From Membranipora membranacea (lineage: Eukaryota > Bryozoa > Gymnolaemata > Cheilostomatida > Membraniporidae), in NCBI GenBank assembly GCA_914767715.1, contig OU612065.1, positions 31,124,001 through 31,188,000 on the forward strand: DNA of 64,000 nt. The letters run 5' to 3'. The notes under the pieces were generated by a model, which worked only from the letters and a program-made list of their open reading frames with translations, was not told the origin of the DNA and did no database searches. The position numbers were made by a program, and so were the translations under genes. Below, piece by piece: positions 20,941 to 34,364 of the stretch; position 1 is the stretch's first letter, and each line of letters opens with the position of its first letter.

Positions 20941-22079
20941 AAAGTTTTCCTCACATTCAAAATTAATTAATAGGGTTTAGATTTGTGTTTATTTGATCTT
21001 TGAGTATTTATTGTTCCTTATAGTTTGCGTTAAATTGAATAGTTAATTATTGACGGCATTTTTATTGAACGAGGCACATTTTTATGCACCACATTAATTG
21101 CACCATTTGCTATTCCAGTTTCACGGAACCTTCAGGGATTAGAATAAAACCTGTGATCCTGTGATACCATAAGTAATCTCTCAAATCTCGTGTAAATTAA
21201 TCAAGAAGCCTTGTAGTCCAGAACAGTAAAACTTTATTTCTGGATAATGTCTAGTGCTAGAAGCTGACTCAACATTCTCGCCAACCCACACACCATCCAC
21301 AGAGCAACTCACTCCAGCGTCTACACTATCATGACGCCTACTCTACCAGTCAGCTTGTGATGCTGTACAGTTATACCTCAGCTAACCGAGCATTCAGCTC
21401 CCTCAACATCCTATGTACGTCAACATCAGAGAGCTACAGGATTCGTACCGCTATACCACCTAAATCCTGTACTGCCAGCACAGCACACCTAAGCACTAGT
21501 CTCTAGATACAGCTGTCGTTATACCCCGCTGTATCCTCTCGTCTTGTGTGACGACTACCCCCTTCTCGTCGTGTCGTCATTTACTGCTACGCCACGTTAC
21601 TCTACTGCCGGTGATCTCGCTGCTGATGCTTGCTGACACTAACTGTAACTGTATACGATAACCTCTTGGATTATTTATTAATCCATCCTGTTGCTGACGG
21701 AGAGCTGCTGGAGATACTTTTTACACTTCACTGATACCAGGTGCGTGCCTCGTTAATTTGTTTTACAGCCGCCAATTTTTTGTACTAGGACTAGGTTAGG
21801 GCTTTTTGTGCAAGCTCGCCTTTTTCATCCAATAGTGCGGATTTTTTGGCTCATGCACTCTAGTTGCTGGGCTGTACTCGGTTGTTTGGACGTGGTTGTT
21901 GGGTATTGCTTTCAGTGTGTGTCTTGGTATCTTGCCTCTGTGGAGCAGTTGTGTTTCTTGCCAATAATCTTTGTTGGTTTGTCTCAGCATGGAGGGCTTT
22001 AGTATCTCACGTCAGAGCTCGATAGGTTGGGGGCAAAGGCGCTCAGGGATATTTTGAAATCAAAGAAATTACCGGTTGG
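20941..22079 (+). mobile_element. BEL/Pao 5' remnant, unit 2
   Basis: As in unit 1, with gag ATG at 21989. Here the reading frame is additionally shifted by one missing base after ISxx (agtatctcacgtcag), so even the short gag start is broken. Confidence 0.75.
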
Positions 22080-22085
22080 TGATGA

Positions 22086-22339
22086 AGTATAGCTAGAGGT
22101 CTATAATTTGGCACATATAGTGTATGCCATAGTATTAGTTGATATAGCAAACAAAATCTCTAAAAAAGCTTTTTTTTCAATGATAGTTTTAAAAACCTCA
22201 TGTTTCAAGGTAAAAATGGGAAAAATCTGGACGTCATGGTGATTTACTATAGCTAGAGGTCTGTTACTTAGCAAACATAGATAATGCAATAGTATTAGTT
22301 GATAAAGCAAAGAAAATTTCTCGTATAACATATATAACC
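22086..22339. repeat. Imperfect 160-bp tandem duplication (unit 2)
   Basis: Same two halves as at 3077-3330, with no change in copy number. Confidence 0.6.
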
Positions 22340-23019
22340 ACCTGCTGGAGATCACATTGTGGCGCTAATCATTTCAGCATCACAATTCAAAGTAATTGAT
22401 AGGATTGTTGGCTATGCGAGAGAGGGATTGGGTGTCTCTTTAGATTCGATTCATAGTCTCTATGCGGCATGGTAATCTGCATAATCTTATGTTCAATAGT
22501 GAGCCTTGCACCTTCTGGTTTTAATGAAGGAGAAAAATACCATGCTGAGTACTGACATGAAACTGTTATTTGGAATAAACTTGATGCCGTTTTTTTGTTC
22601 TATATAAATAGTTAAGAAGACTAAGATGTAGCTGAGATCCAATATTAATAAAAATGTTGGATCTCAGCTAGATTTTAAAGGCACTTGATTTGTCAACAAC
22701 AACATTAGTCATCACCAATGGTGCATGGCTGGGGATAAAGATACTCCCTACATTTTGAGAGCTCATATAACTCCATTCAAAGCTACTGGCTAGATGTTTT
22801 GATGCCACAACTCTTTATTTGAATTTTTGACTGGTGGCTATGCTGGGCAAAGCCCAGCTGTGTCGTCAGTGGTTTAAGACGGCAGAATTCTCGGATTGAA
22901 ATACTATTTATACCTATGCAGAACAAGTTTCAATGTCGCCAGATGAAGAATTAGGAAACATCACTTGAAATATTTTAATGATCATTGAAAATTTGAAGCA
23001 GTAACTAATGTAAGCTTAC
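22340..23019. other. Non-coding stretch with stem-loop (unit 2)
   Basis: The 14-bp perfect stem (22629-22642 with 22657-22670) is unchanged from unit 1. No coding signal. Confidence 0.5.
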
Positions 23020-23066
23020 CGACAGCTACCATTATAAGGCATGCAAAAATAAGAGCATTAAGCCAT
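23020..23066 (-). pseudogene. Relic exon 1 of the secreted-peptide family, unit 2
   Basis: Same 47-nt relic with the GTAAG donor and codon-3 TAA. A TATATAAAAA box is at 23199-23190. Confidence 0.7.
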
Positions 23067-23189
23067 GATTAAGGGGCTTGATGTTTTTCTCTCTCAAATC
23101 TGTATTCTCAGATAGAAGAACAGATGATAAAATGATGCACACTGACGATTGTAACTATTTTTTTTATTTAGGCAAACCTGTTAATGAGA

Positions 23190-23199
23190 TTTTTATATA
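23190..23199 (-). promoter_or_regulatory. TATA box left behind by the exon-1 relic, unit 2
   Basis: Same motif and distance to the relic ATG as in unit 1. Confidence 0.45.
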
Positions 23200-23783
23200 A
23201 CCTCCAACCAGGCAACTTGACAAATGGCAATTCTTGGATGGGCATGATTCTGGGGTAGCACTTTCTGAACATTGTTAATTTGTGAGCATCCAATAATCCT
23301 CATCAATATCCTCATGATTCATCATCATAAGATAATGATGATGGATTGGATAAGATGTAAAAAATGTCCAATAATAATCTGTTTTAATAGTCTCTAACTT
23401 CCTATTAGTCTATTGTCAGAAGCCAATTATCTTTCAGGTCTGCAGAAAAAATGAGTATATACCTTGTTTTGATTAATTACTATGTAAAAAAATATGGAGA
23501 TTTTAATGGCATAGGTGTACCATAAATATTCTGTCACTAAAACTATAAATTCCAAATTACTCTCAAATTTAAGGAGTTATCCCCTTTTCACTTCATTTTC
23601 AAACAGAATTGCTAAAATAACCATTTTTCTTAAGTCAGTATGAGTGACTACATTGGACAATCGTTTTGGATGTAAGATCTTAGCCTACTTTTTTCAGAAT
23701 GAGACTGGATGATTTGAGAATTTTGTTTTTATTAGAAAATGTTGCTTTCTTCATCATGCTAGCAGGTTTTGTCCATAAGTAGA

Positions 23784-25847
23784 ATGGAGTGTGTGTGCCA
23801 TTTAGAGCATAAAGGCTCAGTGCAGACCCTAGTACCACTGAGGAGTGAAGAAAAGCTGAAGAAAGTCATCAGTGCTGCTGAGAAATGGGCAGCCTTAGAT
23901 AAGGAGCCATCATCATCCACTTCCAGGATGTCTGCTCAGATTTGCTAGTGACAGCAAAATACAAGCGGCTGTAAAGTCAACCAAAAGGAAGGTAAAATTG
24001 TGTGCTTACAAACCAAACCTGTCTCTTACTAATGTACTTAAGTTGCACTATAGAAAGGTCTAGTGGTCAGCACTGAATTGAATTTCTGAAATGAGTTGTT
24101 GACTCAGTTTTACCATTAATTAAAATGCAAGTGACCTCTGGATCACCAACCAAACTCACATAATGAGCCAGTGTAAGAAGTTGTGCCCTTAGGCTGCTTG
24201 TGAGTTTACTTTTCTTCAGTTTCACATCATAATAATTATAAAACATCTATTGTAAATTTGTACCCATATGTATTTTACCAGAAACAATATTCCATTTTTA
24301 TTTGTGGTCCTGCTACAAAGAAGTATACCTAATTGGTGTTTCTTGTTCTATAGGAATATGATGAGCCTGAGGAAGATATATGTAATGTCAGCACACCGGT
24401 GTCAGCAAAGTACACTAGGTCTCAGGCAAAGCAAAGACCCATATTAACCCTGGTCCCACGCTACCGAAAGTATGTGTGGTCTGTCAGAAGGAGACAAAAT
24501 ATGTAAACAAAAGGCGCGAGCAACTCCATCAGATTCAGACACTAGAAGGAGGTAAGGTTTGCATTGATGTGTACCGTACTACAAAATGATGTCCTGATGA
24601 CAGACACATACATGTAATTCCCTTGAAGACTGATTGAAGGCAGATGGGGCCTACAGGTAATTTAGATGTGCTAAAAGTCAAGCTAGTAGCGTTGTACTAG
24701 TTCCAATTTGGCGAGGCTTAGCGTGCTTAAACTATCTTAAAGAGAAATATCGGTAGACATATTGTGGCCTTATTGCGCAAACGTTCAATACTTTTTGCCT
24801 CATCACGAGTTAAACGGTTATGTCTTCAGGTGAATTGATAGAAGTCGCATGATTCATGGAAGATCAGCAGCTACTCTCTTTTGTCTGCTCACAATCACAC
24901 GACATAGCTGCTGCTGATGCTCAATACCATCTCTCATGTAGGAGCAAATATGTTATGGCATACAAGAGGAGGCTTGAGAAACTTCAACCTGCTTCACTGT
25001 AAGTATCGATAAAGCAAGCAGATATTATCAAATTGATAAGATTAAAGAACCTGTCCATAAGACCTACTTCTGCTTTAAAACCTGGGTGTTATCAACATTA
25101 TATGTCAGGTGGTATGTAGGATACCGGCAGTCTCCATTAGTTTAAGTACCCTAATAAATTTTGCCAGAAGTGGAGCTAGTGGCATTTTAGTATCAATTTA
25201 CTCTATCTTCTCTTATTGGAGGTCGATAGCAAAAACGCCACTAGCTCAATTTTTGGCATACCTTAATCTAGTGGTACATGCATGTATTGTTTGCTTTTCT
25301 CAAACCAGGTCTGAAGTAGGAGAAAGATCTTAAGCCAATGATGACCACATCACTGCTCTGCAGCTGCTAGGAAAGGAGTTTGCTCTCTCCTCACTTCCCC
25401 CAGGAATTGAGAAACCGACCTGTGCATTGTATGGTAGCAGCGCTTCAAACATCAATGATGCTCGATTTGATGCATTCAAGAATGGCACAACTGAGAAAGC
25501 TCTACCACCGAACGCTGATTGCTTACTACTGCTCACCAAACGAGCAAACTATCAGTCCAAAATCTGGCTATCGGCTCTTCAACCAATGATCGCAGCTGAA
25601 AATCCTGATGGCAATGGATGGGAAGAGGAAGGAGGAGATCTGAAGATTAAATGGATGGATGGCCAGCCCAAATCAATAATGAAAACCACGAAATGTCAAT
25701 GCAAGGCAAACCCATGCACTGCCAACCGATGCTCATGTTTGAAAGGAGGAATGAAGTGCACAGCCCTCTGTGCTTGTCGTGACTGTAACAACCGCAGTGT
25801 CGCTATGGACAGTGAGGAGGAAAGTGATGACGATGATGAATTATGAC
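23784..25847 (+). pseudogene. Multi-exon CXC-domain relic, unit 2
   Basis: Same four blocks: A 23784-23991, B about 24354-24551, C about 24830-24998, D about 25309-25847. The CXC block (25427-25846) is unchanged in protein sequence from unit 1. Just upstream, GGT to GAT (25341) changes one glycine to aspartate. The in-frame TAA before block D (25331-25333) is shared. Confidence 0.65.
25146..25277. repeat. Imperfect inverted repeat, MITE-like (unit 2)
   Basis: Counterpart of 6137-6268, with one base change in the loop. Confidence 0.4.
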
Positions 25848-25993
25848 TATGCATTGGTAGCAGCGTATGCATGTTATGTGATTGAACCTTTGTTTTTGAG
25901 GCAGTTAGTCGTATAATATTATTTTGCGTAGGTCGTCAGTACATATTCTAAAAAGTTACAGTATGGACAGCTGCATTTGCGAATAATATCAGT

Positions 25994-27024
25994 ATGTATG
26001 TATGTATGTTTATATTTGGTCTCAATCTCTGAGAAATAAAACTGTCTCTGTAGGGTGCTCTGTAAAAATTATTAAAACTGTTGATTCTGTAAAAATAAAT
26101 AAAATGATAAGACCATAAAAAAATACTATTACTTTTGGAAGACACTATTTTGGTATTTGATACATTCTGCTCTAAAACATTTGGCACGGATCTGCACGTG
26201 GAACTTGACTGATTGATATCTGCCTGACGGCAGCTGGTTAAGACGGAGTAGTGGTTCATCTTCGATGGCAATCATACGGAGGCTCTTTACTTTCAGTATA
26301 TTAGAGTAAAGGTCGTCTACGGGTGTGAATGTAAGTTCGCCTGATAGGTAACCTGCAGTTCTTATCACAGATTTTAACTTTTTCTTAGAGTCTGCGCTCA
26401 GATGACTATATAGCACAACCAGGTGGTAGGTGATTACTGACTCTATGAAGGACTTGTAGCAGGTCGTTATTAGTTTCTCAGTGACACCGAGATGGTATAG
26501 CTTGGCGATTATATGTAGCCTTTGGCGAGCTTTCGCTGTAGTTTTCAAGGTGTTCAGAGTAAAATCCAGTTTGTTGGTAATAATGGTGCCTAAGTATGTA
26601 AATTGTTCTACCTGCTCAATTGAAGTATTGTTTACAAGCAGTTGTGGGTAGCTTGGGTTATCCCTTGCATTGCACCTGACCATTTCTTTTGTTTTCTTTG
26701 CATTGAGTATTAGGTCATTATCTGCGCACCATGAGTTGATGGTATTAGTCATTGTTTGAAGTTCAGATGGCTGGTTTTCTGTCCACAATTCAATGATCAC
26801 AGTGTCGTCGGCATATTTTACTAGTTTGACGTTGCTTGTTGATGGCATATCGACAACATAAAAGGAGAATAGCAGTGGGCTGATGATGCATCCCTGAGGG
26901 CTTCCAGTTGAAGTGCTCAATGTACAGGTACTCTCAAGTATATATTTGTAGCCTATAGTTATTATATTTATAATAGTATGTGGCCACTTTTCATGTACAG
27001 CACATATACTCTGGGTCATTTACT
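25994..27024 (-). pseudogene. LINE fragment: C-terminal half of reverse transcriptase, unit 2
   Basis: Open frame 27019-26129. Three residue changes from unit 1 (L to W after IIEL, M to R after KEMV, T to I near the end), with no new stops. YADD intact. Confidence 0.75.
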
Positions 27025-27951
27025 AATCGCATGGGTTTTTCAATTTGTCAGAAATACACCAGTGCATTCAGAAAATGGTTAAATTGATAAAACTAGGAGT
27101 TTTCTCCTCCGACTATGCAAAAAGAAACAATGATACGTGCCATATATTGTAAATATGAGTAGAAATTTAGAAATATATTGTGCCAAACATCCTCAATAAA
27201 AAGCCTAACCATGATTAATCAAAAAATATAAAGGCCAAAGTAGTCAAATGCAAATTCTAACACTTTAGATATTTATGTATAATATAAGGGGGACAAACGC
27301 TGACGCTGCCTCTCTCGGTGACACTTTTATTACGGTACATGATGTTGGCTGTAATTAGCATAAGAAATTACCCCAGAATAGATTAAAACAAAGTATATAC
27401 TCATTTTTCTCTGCAAGAGGAAAATTTTGAACACTTTTGAGCCATCCGACAATAGACTATATTTGATGTTATTGGATAACCCATTTTCCCCAGCATATAA
27501 TAATGTTCGCTTACCCAATCACTTTGATGGCATGGCAACTCCCACTAATATCATGGCATGCCATCGAAAGATTGAAATAACCCACGAAGGTGTCACATAG
27601 GAGGAACGGGGATTATAACCCATTAAAGAGGCTTAGTTGTATATAAAGATCATATGTGTGAATTGGTTTATGGGTCCTAAGATGCACAAATTCCATACAA
27701 CTCAGCGAGTTTGTTTTTCTATACATGGGGTCTTATTTGACTGCTTTACTCAACGAGCCCTTTATTTGCAAGTGGTTTGTGTGGGGTAGATACCTTCTAC
27801 CGATACCCGCCATTAGCAGCTACTTTTTTACGAAGAGACGATGGATGGATTTATTACTATTATAGACAAAAATTTGTCACGAAATACGTTGTTAATACTG
27901 ACAAGAAAGAAAAACATGGAAAAATCAAATCTCTGTTGTATAAAAAGTTTT
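27025..27951. other. Non-coding spacer between LINE fragments (unit 2)
   Basis: As 8016-8942, with a few base changes. Nothing recognised. Confidence 0.5.
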
Positions 27952-28707
27952 TTAGAATAGTATATAATTAAGTGTATGTATGAGATGTCTTAAAAAGCTG
28001 TCTCTACCCCATGTACCCCGATATTTAACGGTGCGGTAGCGACCTGAGGGGCATTTAGTTAGAAAGTCATTGATAAAGTGCTCTTCATCGTGTATGTACC
28101 GTAGTCCAAGTGTCTTGATCTGGTTGACCACCAGAGCATCTATATCGGGGTGCTCAATCCCTAACTTGGCGGCATCTTTAAATATTTTGCGTAAGGACTT
28201 CTTGTCGCTTGCATGGATGCTTGTAAAAAGTATGGGGAGACAGTAAGTGATGAGGGATACGATAAAACTCTTGAATAACATATGAGAAAGGGGCTTTGAG
28301 CTATAGTATACAAAATTTTTCACAATATACATGCGTTGAGATGCAGTAGTCACTATGGATTGCACATGATCATGATAGCGGAGTTTATCGTCAACAGTAA
28401 CACCAAGGTATTTTACTTTGTCACAAAAATCAACTTCCGTGCCGTTAAGGATAAGAGTGGGGGTAATGGGCCTAACAAGCTGAGTAGAAAACATCATTTC
28501 TTGAGTCTTGGAGGCGTTTAACAATAGGCTTAAATCACAACATTGCTTTGAAATTCTACTAATCTCATCAAGATGGGCACTAAGATCTGATTGATTTGAT
28601 ATGCATCCAATTATACAGGTGTCGTCTGCGTATTTAATGACAGTTATATTGCTCAAGTCTGAGGTAATCCTATTGGTATATATTGAAAACAAAAGTGGAG
28701 ATAAACA
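27952..28707 (-). pseudogene. LINE fragment: last part of reverse transcriptase, unit 2
   Basis: Open frame of 246 codons (28692-27952), one residue different from unit 1 at the C-terminus (NNILF to NYILF). Same 5' truncation point. Confidence 0.75.
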
Positions 28708-29383
28708 GCAAAGGATTCTTTATGCAGGGTGCAGGAAACACTAGACCTCCTTTACAAAATACCAAGGTTGATAAAATGGGTCATGAAGAGGGGGAAATTG
28801 ATTTGGGTCTTTCATGGGTATAACATTTCTTTGATCTGAAAAGTTGTTTTGAGATGAAGCTCTTCTTAAGTTTCTGTATACATGATTAACAGGTTGATGT
28901 TCATGATCATCAGCTATCTAAATATCACTCTTCAATATCTTAAACATAAAAATACCAATAGTTAGTAGAAATTAAAACAGCAGGCTCTACTGGTTTGGAC
29001 ACACTACTGTTAAAAGGCATATTTATATTAACTACTGACTGATCGGACAATGAACACATCATAATCACAGTCAAAGACAGTCACTGCATGTAGACAGTAT
29101 TCAAAAAGAGGCAAAAGCCAATGCTCAAAAGCCAAACTTTAAGAACCATTGAAAATTGTCACCAGAAAGAATCAACTGTCCTTTGCTGTCTGGCTGTCTC
29201 TCTGTTATGATTGATTGTTTTGTGCAAAGGCAGGCAGCCTGCCCAGATGCACCTTTCTAAGCGTCAATTGGATATTTCTTTAGGAAAGCCTTAATTTTTA
29301 GGAATTAAAGAAATGCTAGATAGTTTCCCATTGGTCAAATTATCCGCTGTATTACACCTTTCCTCAAAAAATATCATAAAGCG
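28708..29383. other. Non-coding stretch, right end of the type A block (unit 2)
   Basis: As 9699-10374. No gene recognised. Confidence 0.5.
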
Positions 29384-29462
29384 TATCACAGGTAGCCTTG
29401 TCACGTGGCCACTGGTTTTTGTTTTTTTTTGTTTTTTGGGTGGCCTTGTATTTCTCGGTATG

Positions 29463-29642
29463 GTATTGGTAGTTGATTGTAGTAATTATGTGAAAACATG
29501 GCTAAGTTGAAAAAATTTAAAACACCCATGAGTATGACCATGACCTTGACCTTGATCATAGTCATACTCATGGGTGTTTTAAATGTTTTTTAACTTAACC
29601 ATTTTTTAACATTATTACTACAATATCTAGTGCAATCAACTT
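29463..29642. repeat. Inner palindromic foldback, unit 2
   Basis: Identical 23-bp stem to unit 1 (aaacacccatgagtatgac core). Confidence 0.75.
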
Positions 29643-29671
29643 ATTTATATTTATTTTGAATATGATAAATG

Positions 29672-31774
29672 GTTGGTTGGTTGGTTTATTTTGCCACAAG
29701 TATTAGGTATGCTGCAAGATTGAATGTTTATACTGTTACATGAGTAGCGAATACCAAAAAGAAACATAAACAAAATGAGTAAAGTAAAGTCTGACTTCTA
29801 GTGGACTAAAAAATATCTTGCAATATCAAAATCAAGTGTCTGAGGAATGAGTCTTTACCCCAGGCAGTTCTGTATTTAAGGCTGCGATATCTGCCTGAGG
29901 GGAGTTTCTCAAGAAAATTGTTTAAAAAATGTTCGTCATCATGTATTATCTGCAGGGCCAGGTTCTTTGTCTGTTTTGATATGACTGAATCTAGGTCCCC
30001 AATATCAAGACCTAGTCTGTCGCCTTGCTTAAAAAACTTTCTCAGAGATTTCTTGTCTCGTGAATAAATACTAGCGAACAAAATAGGTAGGCAGTAGGTT
30101 AGAATGGATACAATAAAACTTTTGAATAACATGCAGGCTAAAGGCTTTGTACTCTGATAATTAAAGGTTCTGAAGACAAACATTCTCTGATTTGCTTTGG
30201 ATACAACATTATTGACATGATCTTCGAAACGTAATTTGTTATCAAAGAGAACTCCCAAATATTTAACATTGTCACAAAAATCTATTTTTACTCCATTTAA
30301 TTCGAGAGTAGGACTGTCAGGTTTATCTCTCTTAGTGGAGAAAAGCATCTCTTGGGTTTTAGAAGGATTAAGTAATAAGTCGAGTTCTTTGCATAGACCA
30401 GAGATTCTATTGATCTCATTAAAATAATTAGACAAGTCATTATTATCAGAGATGCAACCAACAATACAAGTGTCATCAGCATATTTTAAAATAGTTATAT
30501 TGCTCTGTTCTGACCTAAGCCTATTTGTATACACTGAGAATAATAGAGGACTGAGGACAGAACCCTGAGGTGTTCCGGGGATGTTCCTGTGTTGGTGGTG
30601 ATTGATGTTGAGAGAATATCGTTTACTATTGTTCTTTGTGTTCTGCCTGTCAGGAAACTCGACACCCAGTTTGTAACTCTGGAGTCTAGATGTTGCAGTT
30701 CTGTGAGGAGATTACTGACACTGATGGTGTTAAATGCAGAGAGAAGTCGAGAAATAGGCATCTTGCATAGTTGGCAGCTTGAAGGTCTATGTAACTAGTT
30801 ATTGTGGTAATAAGGCATAATACTGCATCCTGGGTTGATCTTTTAGCTCGGTAGGCAAATTGGTGATTGTCGAGAGGAGTGTTTTTAACTATATAGCTTT
30901 TCAGCAGACGTTCCATTGTTTTACATAAGCAGCTTGTCAGGGCTATTGGTCGGAAGTGTTTAAGTTGATTTGGCTTGTCAGTTTTTGGCAGTGGTTTGAT
31001 GATGGCCGATTTCCATATATTAGAAGTTGTTTGAGAGTCTAGAGAGAAGTTGAATATATCCGTAATTACAGGCGCTAGTTGGTCAGCACAGAGTTTTAAT
31101 GCTCTTGGTATCAGACCATCAGGTCAAGCACCCTTTCTAGAGTTGAGGCGCTTGAGTTGTACCCGAACTGATTTTTCATCTATTGTGCAGGGAGGAGCAG
31201 TTAGGTTTTTGTAAGCAGGTTGTGGTGGCTGAGTGTCTTGTTTCTCAAATCTGGCAAAGAAGTTGTTGAGTTCTTCAGGTTGGAAGTTCATATCTGGTTG
31301 TGACTTGGAGTTGCTGGTTGGAAGTCCGCTAATTTTTTTAATGTCGTTCCAAGCGTTTGCAGGATCACTGGCTAAATGTTGTTGGATTTTTAGGGAATAT
31401 TCTTCTCTGGCTTTTTTATTTTCTTTTGAGACTTGCTTTTTGAGTTTATGATAGAGTTTTTTATTTCCATTTTTGTGGGCGTCGTGTTTCTCAACTATCA
31501 TATCCGGAATGCACTTTGTAATCCACGGCTTTTTGTTGGCATATTTTTTAACTTCCTTTGGTGGTATGGTGGTCTGTGCAGAAATTAATGTAGTCAGTTA
31601 TCGTTTCAGTCCGCTGGTTGATGTTGTCATTGGCATCTGTGAGATTGTCCCAAAGTGTGGTATCTAAGCATGCTTGAAGATTATCGACATTACTGTCGGA
31701 GAATGTTCTGCGAGTTGTAAACGTAGGTTTTAATTTAGACAAAGGTTTATAGGATGGCACGAGATGCATAATGT
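29672..31774 (-). mobile_element. 5'-truncated LINE, unit 2
   Basis: Same borders and AATG duplication (29668-29671 and 31775-31778) as in unit 1, so this is one insertion inherited by both units and not two events. Confidence 0.85.
29806..31771 (-). pseudogene. LINE ORF2 fragment, more broken copy, unit 2
   Basis: Same linker and TGA as unit 1, but two further breaks. One base is missing in FLDFSSAF (near 30741), and 17 extra bp lie before TPQG (ttccggggatgttcctg, about 30574-30590), which looks like a short GGAACA-flanked duplication. Intact stretches are 30916-30686, 30761-30495 and 30534-29806, the last holding YADD. Confidence 0.75.
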
Positions 31775-31950
31775 AATGACAAAGTTAATTTATTTGCCTA
31801 TGGAACAGAGAAAAATTCAAAGCTCAAAGCGGTGAAGATTAAAGCTAAAACAGCAGAAGACAACTACCGATACCATACCGAGAAATACAAGGCCACCTAA
31901 AAAACAAAAAAAGCAAAAACCAGTGGCCACGTGACAAGGCTATATCACAG

Positions 31951-33703
31951 GATATTGAATATATCTGAAGACTGCCTACCAGTCAAACTGATATGGGACC
32001 ATTTGCCTTGTATTTTTTGGACGATGTTCTCAGGCTACCGCTATATTTATTTCTCTACTAATTTATAATCAATTGTAGAAATTTACATTTGGAAAAAAAA
32101 TTGACAGTGAACAGGTTCCCATCTCAGTCAGTCAGTCTTAATGGTCAGCTCAGTAAGCAGCGCCTTCATCACTGAACCGTGGGATCTTTGTGGAAAATAG
32201 CCAAAACTCAGAGCGAAGGCATATCAAATTAATCGGTGTCGGAGTAGGGCACCTGCCCTCTAATATTAAAGTGACAGAGGTCTTGGGATGTTAATCCAGC
32301 TGCAAACTGCTGACTACTGGGCTCAGTTGATACCCCAGGGGTGAACTGACATACCTGCAAATTTAGAGAAGCATGACGCTAAATATGACGGCCTCGTCCC
32401 TAAGCACCTTTATTTCTAAGTCTTTGGACCGAGACAGTTTTGATACGCCGAAATCTCAATATAGTGCTAGCTACAAAACAAAGAAAGATTGGTCATCAAT
32501 TTGATATTTGATTTGATATTCTGGTTCAAAGCTAATTCACTGAAGCTCTTCCTAACGTCTTTTTGCTCTGAAATGGGTCAGCCAGTTGTCCCTCGGCCAG
32601 AGTCAGTGGTAAAGTGTTAATATATATGAGTTATCTTGTCTTAAGTCAAGAGCGGCAAACTCCTGCAAAACACAAGTTACTTATCATTAAACTCTCCTTT
32701 CAAAACCTAATTTTTCGAATTGAAATTATATTTCAACTTCTATGTAACCACTGCTCGTCAATAACAAGTCACCAACTTGATATGTGAACCTTTGTTGAAC
32801 ACCGATGATGGTTTAATTGGATAAACTGTTGAGTGGAGTACATATAGTCATGAGGCTCTTGATTGATTTGTGGTGCATTGTACTCTCCAGTTCAGTGGTC
32901 CCTTGGCTCTTAGTTCTAGCTGTCTCTCTTAAGGTTATGATACCAAAGATGGTTTTTCCTCTAGTGCGCAATGCCACAGGATCCAGAAAATGCCCCTAAT
33001 GGGTGCTTCAGAGGCTTCTTGTAAACATTATGCAGTTGAAAGTCTGATATAAATCATAGCGCAACTTCAAGACATGAGGTCATGCTGAAACCAATATTTT
33101 CAGAATCAGTGTTCGATTAGCTTTCCAAAGATATATAAATTGTCCAAATCGGTTAACGCTGGTATCATAACCTTATGTCTCTCTCTGTCTTGTCTAGTCT
33201 CCCTTGTGGTCCTTGCGCATCTCCTGTGCGCAGCCTGCAACCCTCCCTTCCTCTCTACTGCAGGTAGTCCCTATATATAGCTCCTTAACCTTGGTCCCTA
33301 TATTTCGGACTACACTACAGTGGGTGCCTCCAAACACATATTTCTCTAGATCATTCACAACTACTGAACTAGAATACGTAGTGTTTATAGATTCAATCAG
33401 GTATATTGAGTGAAAACAGTTTTGTTTTTGTATACCCACGCTGTTTGATTTTAAAAACACAGCAATACAGGAGGTTCAAATTTTCATGACTTTGTGTAAT
33501 AGATAAATATCAGTCTATAAGCTTGCTTGGATTAAATATGGATATTCATCCTCATAATACAGAACTATTTGTTCATGTTATATACTTTTATTGGCAACCA
33601 AAGTCATCTCATTCGAAATGTTTTGCACTCAGTGCCAGAAAAAATGTTTTTTGAAAACAAAAAAAGAGAAACAGAAAGGAAATGATATCATCAATGATGT
33701 TGG
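31951..33703. other. Non-coding stretch with no recognised gene (unit 2)
   Basis: Counterpart of 12929-14678, with private changes at 32239 and 32265. Nothing recognised. Confidence 0.45.
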
Positions 33704-34364
33704 TCAAGTCGATAATATATGGTTGAAAAGTAAAGTTTTGAATGAACGGAACTTCTCTTTAGATCTCAAATGTAACGTTAAAGAATTGTATGTAGCAGAA
33801 ACTTTGTATCTTAGATTGTCTGTATGATATAAAAGTAAATGTTTATCACGAAAATTGAACTTGGTAGTGTTTTTAAATCCTCTATATATAAACGGAGGTG
33901 TTAAAAAATTGTTTATCTTATGCGCAAAAAAAGTGAAGTGAAATAACAAACAAGCTTAGGAAGAGGTAGGAGTTGTAATGATTGTGTAATGGATTCGGTT
34001 GGAATGAGATAATATGGGATGTAATGCACATTTGCGATAATGCGTAAACCCCGTTTTTGCAACAAAAATAATCTATTGAGGGCATTATTGCAGGACAAGT
34101 TGCCAATGATATGGATACCATATATAAGGTGACAATAGATAAACTGGAAGTAAAATGTGCGGGCACTTGCTATATCCAAGAAGTATCTCAAATTTTGAAG
34201 TAGGTAAACATTCCGTTGTACCTTTTTATATACATACTCTAGATGATCCTGCCATGAAAGCGAGTCATTCAACACAAAACCCAGAAGCCTTGTAGTTCTC
34301 TGTCTGTTTAGTTTTTCATGCCCTATGTACAGTTCCAGGTCATAAAGCAGATCTGTAAACTATA
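33704..34364 (-). pseudogene. Diverged LINE relic, RT C-terminal region, unit 2
   Basis: Same A-run (seven A) and therefore the same frameshift as unit 1. No new changes noticed. Confidence 0.65.

Larger units (their letters stand above)
29384..31950. repeat. Outer foldback arms split by a LINE, unit 2
   Basis: Left arm 29384-29475, right arm 31861-31950. The right arm carries aaaaaccagtggccac as in unit 3, whereas unit 1 has agaaccagtgcccac, so the arms pair better here than in unit 1. Confidence 0.75.
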